DNA from: an uncultured Flavobacteriales bacterium
GTDB lineage: Bacteria > Bacteroidota > Bacteroidia > Flavobacteriales > Crocinitomicaceae
NCBI GenBank assembly: GCA_946478775.1
Contig: CAMLDR010000073.1
Location: forward strand, 1 to 19,677
Length of the DNA: 19,677 nt
Direction of reading: 5' to 3'
This document shows, in pieces, positions 14,715-19,677 of the stretch. The notes beneath the pieces were generated by a model that was not told where the DNA came from, ran no database searches, and saw only the letters and a program-made list of their open reading frames with translations. Position numbers and translations under genes: made by a program. Numbering within the stretch: the first letter of the stretch is position 1; each line of letters starts with the position of its first letter.

Positions 14715-14798
14715 ATGAAAACAAAGATGAATCAAAAGAACTTCATGCTTCATATGCAGATGTGCTGTATGTCTCAAAAGAGACTGCGGAAGGATTAG
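14715..14798 (+). CDS. Met/Cys-rich 27-residue leader peptide (candidate)
   Basis: A 27-codon frame, ATG 14715 to TAG 14796-14798, lies between the promoter and a strong terminator. Eight of 27 residues contain sulfur: Met 1, 5, 11, 14, 16 and 19, and Cys 17-18, with the core MLHMQMCCMS at residues 11-20. The C-terminal part is basic (QKRLRKD). This fits a ribosome-sensing leader for a Met/Cys pathway: shortage of charged Met- or Cys-tRNA would stall the ribosome at codons 14754-14771. The downstream operon makes siroheme and reduces sulfite, the step before cysteine. An internal ATG at 14727 is an alternative start. I do not recall a named family for it. Frame, composition and position are seen; the function is inferred. 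Confidence 0.7.
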   Translation: MKTKMNQKNFMLHMQMCCMSQKRLRKD

Positions 14799-14834
14799 TT
14801 ATAAATTAACACTGAGTTATAACCCTTCTTCCGT
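14756..14834 (+). promoter_or_regulatory. Antiterminator and leader hairpins of the attenuator
   Basis: Three structures are visible in the leader RNA. GTCTC (14771-14775) and GAGAC (14780-14784) form a perfect 5-bp hairpin with an AAAA loop, just after the Cys-Cys-Met codons. GCA (14756-14758) could extend it by pairing with TGC (14785-14787). GCGGAAGGA (14786-14794) can pair with TTCTTCCGT (14826-14834), nine contiguous pairs including two G-U, which would consume eight bases of the terminator's 5' arm. CTGCGG...AAGG at 14784-14793 repeats the terminator's 3' arm, CTGCGG...GAAGG at 14837-14849. Pairing is mutually exclusive with the terminator. Confidence 0.65.
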
Positions 14835-14856
14835 TTCTGCGGGGGAAGGGTTTTTT
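14821..14856 (+). terminator. Attenuator terminator before the sulfur operon
   Basis: The arm 14821-14833 (AACCCTTCTTCCG) pairs with 14840-14852 (CGGGGGAAGGGTT): 13 contiguous pairs, two of them G-U, with a 6-base loop and T-tract 14851-14856. It ends 19 bases before the first structural gene, which is an unusual place for an ordinary terminator because no gene other than the 27-codon frame precedes it on this transcript. Confidence 0.85.
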
Positions 14857-14875
14857 AATTAGCAAAAAGCAAACA

Positions 14876-15748
14876 ATGAAAAAAGTATATATAAACGAAT
14901 ACGGACCGAGAGTTTCAGCTGCGGTTTATGGGTTTTGGAGATGGACAGAAGAGGATCTTGCGGATTCAAAGAAATTTGAAGAAATCGTTTTGTTCACAAG
15001 AGAATTGGGAATTGACACCTATGATTTGAGTTCAAGTGGGGGACAATTGGAAACCCAATTCGGTAAACTAATTGAATCAGGGTTGATCAATCAATCGGAA
15101 TTAGTTCTTTCCACTAAGGTAGGTCGAAGAGAATACTCCGGGGCTTATGGTAGCGGAATTTACTATGATTTAAGTCCGCAGCACATTACAAAAAGTGTAG
15201 AGCAATCATTGAATCGCTTGAAACGGGATAAAATTGATATTCTCATTTTGGAGAATTTTGATTTCCTTTCCAATTTTGAACAAACAGCTTCTGCACTGTT
15301 GAAATTACAGCGTAGTGGGAAGATTTCTTACATAGGTGTTTCGAATTTCAATGTATTTCAGCAGCGCTTGCTTTCAGCATCTCTTTCGCAACCCATTATA
15401 ACCAATCATTTGGAGTTAAACCTCCTGCAAACCGAAGCGCTTCACGATGGAAGATTTGATTTTATCCGAGAGCAGCATAGTCGTGCCCTGGCATTTTCTC
15501 CTTTAGCTGATGGCCGGATTTTGCTGGGTGAGGATGCGCAAGCCGTTAAGTTGCGTCTGGCATTGATCGAAATTGGTAAAAAGTATGAGGCAAACGTAGA
15601 ACAAATCGCCGTTGCCTGGCTGAATAAATTAGGAGCCCTGCCGATTATCGGAAGCAAAGAAAAACGCCGGATTCAAAATGCTGCAACTGCGCACACATTT
15701 GAATTGTCTCAGGAAGATTGGTACTTCCTTTACAACGCAACGAAATAA
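14876..15748 (+). CDS. Aldo/keto reductase-fold protein (YdhF-like) with degenerate catalytic residues
   Basis: A 290-residue TIM-barrel protein of the aldo/keto reductase family, closest by memory to E. coli YdhF. Family landmarks: VYGFWRW (17-23), GIDTYD (45-50), STKVGR with K81 (79-84), GVSNFN (154-159), NHLELN (177-182), and the NADPH-site PIIGSKEKRRIQ at 256-267. Of the usual Asp-Tyr-Lys-His tetrad, D50 and K81 are kept, but the Tyr region reads DLSSSGGQ (no Tyr) and the His position in LILEN is E126. Normal carbonyl reduction is therefore doubtful. It is the first gene after the attenuator and lies 2 bases before sulfite reductase, so a role tied to sulfite or siroheme chemistry is plausible but unproven. 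The start has no Shine-Dalgarno, as usual in the phylum. Confidence 0.85.
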   Translation: MKKVYINEYGPRVSAAVYGFWRWTEEDLADSKKFEEIVLFTRELGIDTYDLSSSGGQLETQFGKLIESGLINQSELVLSTKVGRREYSGAYGSGIYYDLSPQHITKSVEQSLNRLKRDKIDILILENFDFLSNFEQTASALLKLQRSGKISYIGVSNFNVFQQRLLSASLSQPIITNHLELNLLQTEALHDGRFDFIREQHSRALAFSPLADGRILLGEDAQAVKLRLALIEIGKKYEANVEQIAVAWLNKLGALPIIGSKEKRRIQNAATAHTFELSQEDWYFLYNATK

Positions 15749-15750
15749 CC

Positions 15751-17850
15751 ATGGAAAGTTTTAGAACGGAATACGAACACCAGGTGGAAGCAAAAAAACT
15801 ACGGGTCGAAAAAGACATTCTGGAGTTGGGAGATAAAATTGCTGCTTTCAAGGACGGAAAAATTCCGGATGATAAATTTCGTTCCTTGAGACTAGCACGA
15901 GGTGTTTATGGTCAGCGTCAATTGGGGGTTCAAATGATTCGGATCAAACTTCCTTATGGAAAAGTGACTTCCAATCAGTTGCGCAGAATTGCCCAAGTCA
16001 GCGATGAATACAGTACAGGAAGGCTGCACATTACAACAAGGCAGGACATTCAGATCCATCATGTTTCTTTAGACCGGACACCGCAGCTGTGGGCAGATTT
16101 GGAAAAGGACGATGTGACTTTGCGCGAAGCCTGTGGAAATACCGTTCGCAATGTAACTGCAAGTGATAATGCGGGAATCAATCCGGATGAATTATTTGAC
16201 GTAACTCCCTATGCAGAACAAGTCTTTCAGTACTTTTTGCGTAAACCTTTTGGTCAGGAATTAGGTCGAAAAATTAAAATTGCTTTTAGCTCAGACGACC
16301 GGGACGATGCGTTCACCTTCATTCACGATTTTGGGTTTATTCCTAGAGTTGAACTGGAAGTAAGAGGGTTTAAAGTATTGATTGGAGGAGGATTGGGAGC
16401 ACAGCCGTTTTTGGCTCATGTGGCTTATGAGTTTCTGCCTGAAGAGGAGTTGATTCCATTCATAGAAGCCTCCATTCGGGTTTTTGACCGCCATGGCGAA
16501 CGAAACAGCAGGAACAAAGCGCGCATGAAATACCTCATTTCTAAAATCGGTTTGGAACCCTTTTTGGACTTGGTGAGGCAAGAAAAAACGGCTGTTCAAT
16601 TTGATTCACAAAAAGATCAATTGAAATCGATAGGTGATTTTGAATACGAAAAATGTGATCCGATTGAACTGAGCAGCTTGTTTACCGATGACGTGAATTA
16701 CAATCAATGGATCCGGACGAATGTGTTTCTTCAGAAGCAACCGGGTTATTTGGCCGTTTATGTCAAAGTTCCTTTGGGAGATTTTTATACCGATCAGGCA
16801 CGCTCTTTAGCTTATTTGTTGGATAACCTGAAGCTTCCGGAACTGCGCTTTACGATTAATCAAAACATCCAGTTAAGAGGAGTAAATCGGGAACAACTGC
16901 AAACGGTCTATTCACAACTGGGACTCTTAAATTTGATCGGATCGGGATATGGAGGGTTGACTGACATTACCGCTTGTCCGGGGACAGATACCTGCAACTT
17001 GGGAATTTCGAACAGCACCAATGTAGCACTGGAACTGGAATCATTTATCCGGATCAATTACCCAAAATTGATCGAAGAAACTGGAATCAGCATCAAAATC
17101 AGTGGTTGTATGAATTCTTGTGGCCAGCACGGATTGGCTCATATCGGTTTTCACGGGAGTTCGATTAAGACCAAAGAGGGAACACTTCCTGCCCTGCAAG
17201 TACTGTTGGGCGGAGGGAAAACGGGTGCCGGTACCGGAAGAATTGCTGAAAAAGTGATTAAAGTTCCCAGCAAGCGCGTATTGAAAGTCGTTCAGGTGAT
17301 TTTAGACGATTACCTCCGATTTCATGAAAATGAAGAAGAATTTAATGAATACTACGATAAACGAGGAAATACGCATTTCTACAATCTATTGAAACCTTTA
17401 ACGGATTTGGAACAGGTAAAACCGGAAGAATACCTGGATTGGGGTCAGGACGAACGGTTTGCAACGGCAATTGGAGTAGGGGAATGTGCCGGGGTAATTA
17501 TCGACTTGGTTGCAACCTTGTTTTTTGACGCGGAAGAGAAACTGTCTTCAGCACGCGAAGCATTGAGCGAAAATCGCTTTGCAGATGCACTTTATTATGG
17601 GTATGCTGCCGGAATTCATGCCGCGAAAGCAAAACTCATTGAAAAGGGAATTCGCTGCAATTCACAACAGGGAATTCTAACTGATTTCGATGCGCATTTG
17701 GGAAGTGATTTCGGGTATTTTGAATCGGGTCGATTTAGTGATTTCCTATTGAGAATTAACAAAGAAAAAGCCTCGGAGTCTTTCGCACAGCAATACGTGA
17801 GTGAAATAGAAAAAGTGATAATCAAATTAAATGTAAAAAATGAGCAATAA
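15751..17850 (+). CDS. Ferredoxin-type sulfite reductase with C-terminal HEPN-like domain
   Basis: A 699-residue protein. Residues 1-560 form a nitrite/sulfite reductase: two ferredoxin-like half domains (about 45-115 and 328-395, with TTRQDIQIHH and TINQNIQLRG) and two siroheme/[4Fe-4S] domains. The cluster and siroheme-ligand cysteines are C409 and C415 (ACPGTDTCNLG) and C453 and C457 (SGCMNSCGQHG). It should reduce sulfite to sulfide with six electrons in the cytoplasm; the neighbours favour sulfite over nitrite. Residues about 575-690 are an added helical domain (ADALYYGYAAGIHAAKAKL, then GIRCNSQQG) resembling HEPN domains, but no Rx4-6H nuclease motif is seen. Start at ATG 15751, two bases after the previous stop; the frame is open to a TTG at 15718 inside the upstream gene. 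The stop overlaps the next gene by 11 bases. Confidence 0.92.
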   Translation: MESFRTEYEHQVEAKKLRVEKDILELGDKIAAFKDGKIPDDKFRSLRLARGVYGQRQLGVQMIRIKLPYGKVTSNQLRRIAQVSDEYSTGRLHITTRQDIQIHHVSLDRTPQLWADLEKDDVTLREACGNTVRNVTASDNAGINPDELFDVTPYAEQVFQYFLRKPFGQELGRKIKIAFSSDDRDDAFTFIHDFGFIPRVELEVRGFKVLIGGGLGAQPFLAHVAYEFLPEEELIPFIEASIRVFDRHGERNSRNKARMKYLISKIGLEPFLDLVRQEKTAVQFDSQKDQLKSIGDFEYEKCDPIELSSLFTDDVNYNQWIRTNVFLQKQPGYLAVYVKVPLGDFYTDQARSLAYLLDNLKLPELRFTINQNIQLRGVNREQLQTVYSQLGLLNLIGSGYGGLTDITACPGTDTCNLGISNSTNVALELESFIRINYPKLIEETGISIKISGCMNSCGQHGLAHIGFHGSSIKTKEGTLPALQVLLGGGKTGAGTGRIAEKVIKVPSKRVLKVVQVILDDYLRFHENEEEFNEYYDKRGNTHFYNLLKPLTDLEQVKPEEYLDWGQDERFATAIGVGECAGVIIDLVATLFFDAEEKLSSAREALSENRFADALYYGYAAGIHAAKAKLIEKGIRCNSQQGILTDFDAHLGSDFGYFESGRFSDFLLRINKEKASESFAQQYVSEIEKVIIKLNVKNEQ

Positions 17851-18613
17851 GGAAAATCCGCATATTTCATTGGTTGGTGCGGGTCCGGGAGATATCGAAT
17901 TGATTTCCGTAAAAGGATTAAATCGGTTGAAAAGAGCAAATGTGGTTTTATACGACGCTTTGGTAAATGAGGAATTACTGACGTATGCCCCAACGGCAAA
18001 AAAGATTTTTGTAGGTAAGCGCTTAGGGTTCAAAACCTATGAACAGGAACAGATCAATCAATTGATGGTGGATTCTGCAAATGAATTCGGACACGTTGTT
18101 CGCTTGAAAGGGGGAGATTCTTTCGTTTTTGGAAGAGGAATGGAAGAAATTCTTTTTGCAAGGAAACACCAGATTCCAACAGAAGTAATCCCGGGAATCT
18201 CCAGTTCGATTTCAGTTCCGGCTTTGGCTGAAATTCCGGTAACACACAGGGGAATCAGTAATTCCTTTCTGGTGCTTTCCGCTACTTTGTCCGATGGATC
18301 ATTGAATCCGGAATTAAAGAAAGCAAGGGAACTGAATGGGACAATCATCATTCTGATGGGAATCACTCAACTTCCGAAAATCGTGGAGTTGTATCGACAG
18401 GTAAACAAAGCACAAACGCCGGTTTCCATTATTTACAACGGATCATTGGAAACACAGCAGGAAGTCTTTGGAACAATTGACACGATTATCACACAAAATG
18501 AGCAACTCTCCGCTTCAGGTCCCGGTGTTATTGTTATTGGGGAAGTTGTTTCCTTGTCGGGTAATTACAAGGAGAAAGTTTATTCGGAATCCATAAGTTG
18601 TTGTATTTCATGA
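17840..18613 (+). CDS. cobA: Uroporphyrinogen-III C-methyltransferase
   Basis: A 257-residue SAM-dependent tetrapyrrole methylase that turns uroporphyrinogen III into precorrin-2, the first dedicated step to siroheme. Diagnostic motifs: SLVGAGPGDIELIS (10-23), the SAM-binding VVRLKGGDSFVFGRG (86-100), EVIPGISSSISVPALAEIPVTHRG (115-138) and GTIIILMGI (167-175). Length is standard for the single-domain enzyme. The start overlaps the sulfite reductase stop by 11 bases, and the stop overlaps the next start in ATGA, which suggests translational coupling. The product supplies the cofactor of the enzyme encoded just upstream. The symbol cobA (also called sumT or cysG-C) follows common use. Confidence 0.94.
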   Translation: MSNKENPHISLVGAGPGDIELISVKGLNRLKRANVVLYDALVNEELLTYAPTAKKIFVGKRLGFKTYEQEQINQLMVDSANEFGHVVRLKGGDSFVFGRGMEEILFARKHQIPTEVIPGISSSISVPALAEIPVTHRGISNSFLVLSATLSDGSLNPELKKARELNGTIIILMGITQLPKIVELYRQVNKAQTPVSIIYNGSLETQQEVFGTIDTIITQNEQLSASGPGVIVIGEVVSLSGNYKEKVYSESISCCIS

Positions 18614-19677
18614 GGGAAGCAGCAGAGCAAAACGAATTGTTTCCGGTTTTCCTGAAAACGAATGAACTACAGGTTTTACTGGTTGGTGGAGGCGAAGTGG
18701 CTTTGGAAAAACTCAAGGCATTGTTGACCAACTCACCACATACTACGGTAACTGTTGTAGCATTGGAGTTTAGCGAATCGTTTATTGATTTTGCGGAAAG
18801 ACACGAACAAGTTTATTTGGAAAATCGGGCCTTTGAGGAAGACGATTTGAAAGGGAAGCAATTGGTGATTACTGCTCTGAACGATATAGAATTATCCGCT
18901 TCCCTGAAAATAATCAGCAATGATGCAGGAATCTTGTACAACGCAGCAGACAAGCCGGAATTGTGTGATTTTTATTTGGGATCGGTCGTTAAAAAGGGAA
19001 ATGTGAAAATTGGCATTTCAACCAATGGGAAGTCTCCGACGCTGGCGAAAAGACTCAAGGAATTGTTTGATGAGAATTTACCGGAAGAACTGGATGATTC
19101 TGCTCTGCATTTGAACCAGTTTCGTGATTATCTCAAGGGAGATTTTGCTGATAAAGTAAAGAAACTCAATAAGGCAACAGCCAGTTTATTGGCGAATCCG
19201 AAAAGACCCTGGTATTTCTTTTCTCCGTGGAAATTGTTGGCTTATTTCTGTGGGATAGTTGGAGTTTTACTCACCGGACATTTGATTTTCACATTGATTC
19301 CCTTAGAAAGTATTTGGAATTCTTCTTCAGCAGCTTTGGATTCCCTGACGATTGATTTCGCTTATTTCGTATTAGCCGGATTCGTGGCGCAAATGATTGA
19401 CGGAGCTTTGGGAATGGCTTATGGAGTAAGTGCCACTACTTTTCTGTTGTCATACGGTATAACTCCTGCAGTTTCAAGTATGGCGGTCCATGCGTCGGAG
19501 ATTTTTACCAGTGGTGTTTCGGGAATCATGCATTTGCGTTTTGGGAATGTGAATACCCGTTTGTTTAAATCGATTTTGATTCCCGGAGTTTTAGGAGCAA
19601 TCGTTGGAGCGTATGTTTTATCTGAATTCGAATCATACAATAACATCATCAAACCGGTTGTCAGTGCGTATACTTTG
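18610..19677 (+). CDS. Siroheme synthase (CysG-N/Met8-like) fused to TSUP transporter, partial
   Basis: An open frame from ATG 18610 runs off the window after 356 codons. Residues 1-160 form an NAD-binding precorrin-2 dehydrogenase/ferrochelatase module: VGGGEVALEKLK (25-36), D92 in TALND (equivalent to the ATDD/ATND catalytic Asp), and ISTNGKSPTLAKRLKEL (136-152). After a charged helical linker, one membrane segment lies at about 208-232, and from about 250 a TSUP (TauE/SafE) sulfite- or sulfonate-type permease starts: GFVAQMIDGALGMAYGVSATT, then AVHASEIFTSGVSGIMHLRFGNVN. Both domains are in one uninterrupted frame. The first module oxidises precorrin-2 and inserts iron to make siroheme; the second would move an anion such as sulfite. 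Fusions of this kind occur in other Flavobacteriales annotations. The C-terminus is missing. Confidence 0.9.
   Translation, partial: MREAAEQNELFPVFLKTNELQVLLVGGGEVALEKLKALLTNSPHTTVTVVALEFSESFIDFAERHEQVYLENRAFEEDDLKGKQLVITALNDIELSASLKIISNDAGILYNAADKPELCDFYLGSVVKKGNVKIGISTNGKSPTLAKRLKELFDENLPEELDDSALHLNQFRDYLKGDFADKVKKLNKATASLLANPKRPWYFFSPWKLLAYFCGIVGVLLTGHLIFTLIPLESIWNSSSAALDSLTIDFAYFVLAGFVAQMIDGALGMAYGVSATTFLLSYGITPAVSSMAVHASEIFTSGVSGIMHLRFGNVNTRLFKSILIPGVLGAIVGAYVLSEFESYNNIIKPVVSAYTL

Noticed and set aside
14821..14856. Ordinary terminator of the Rrf2 gene
   Set aside because: It lies over 200 bases after the Rrf2 stop and downstream of a separate promoter and small frame, so an attenuator is the better reading, although it could also stop Rrf2 read-through.
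14706..14875. SAM-type riboswitch ahead of the sulfur operon
   Set aside because: The leader is too short and I could not find the multi-helix core or conserved junctions of known SAM riboswitches; the coding frame and two-state hairpin explain it better.
15718..15750. TTG start giving sulfite reductase 11 extra residues
   Set aside because: It would lie inside the upstream coding region, while ATG 15751 follows that gene's stop by two bases and gives the expected N-terminus.
16291..16599. Minus-strand open frame of 102 codons inside sulfite reductase
   Set aside because: Antisense shadow of a well-recognised enzyme, without start signals or a recognisable product.

Overview
The window comes from a Bacteroidota genome, most likely order Flavobacteriales. 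The grounds are a type A type-IX-secretion sorting domain, a type III glutamine synthetase tail, a DUF2490 outer-membrane protein, Bacteroidota -7 promoter elements (TAnnTTTG), A-rich gene starts without Shine-Dalgarno sites, and a siroheme synthase fused to a TSUP transporter. A genus near Fluviicola is only a guess. I saw no rRNA, tRNA, CRISPR array, transposase or phage gene; this looks like chromosomal core.

Left part (1-7963). The 3' end of glutamine synthetase III is followed by a terminator and an intergenic region with two adjacent dyads, one built from DnaA-box-like sequences. Next is ispH of the long cyanobacterial/plastid-like kind. A bidirectional terminator separates it from a convergent gene for a secreted T9SS cargo protein. 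A receiver-cyclase-HD protein follows. Then, on the minus strand, come a three-gene operon (secreted unknown protein, ECF sigma factor, single-pass anti-sigma candidate) and an orphan NarL-type response regulator.

Middle (8053-13415). A DoxX-like membrane protein and a small secreted or anchored protein form a minus-strand pair. A 358-base gene-free stretch holds a REP-like inverted repeat and a minus-strand terminator. A CNNM/CorC-type protein and a class I aminotransferase form a second minus-strand pair, divergent from a VanX-like D-Ala-D-Ala dipeptidase lipoprotein across a palindrome.

Right part (13479-19677) is a sulfur-assimilation locus. A DUF2490 protein and an Rrf2 regulator with a cysteine cluster precede a run of overlapping or nearly touching genes: an aldo/keto reductase-fold protein with missing catalytic residues, a ferredoxin-type sulfite reductase with a C-terminal HEPN-like domain, uroporphyrinogen-III methyltransferase, and a siroheme synthase-TSUP fusion that leaves the window. 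Together these make siroheme, reduce sulfite and probably move a sulfur anion across the membrane.

The most notable signal lies between the Rrf2 gene and this operon. A promoter is followed by a 27-codon open frame with six Met and two adjacent Cys codons, then a strong intrinsic terminator. The end of the small frame repeats the 3' arm of the terminator and can pair with its 5' arm. This is the layout of ribosome-mediated transcription attenuation, apparently sensing Met/Cys supply. I know of no described example in this phylum, but I could not search.
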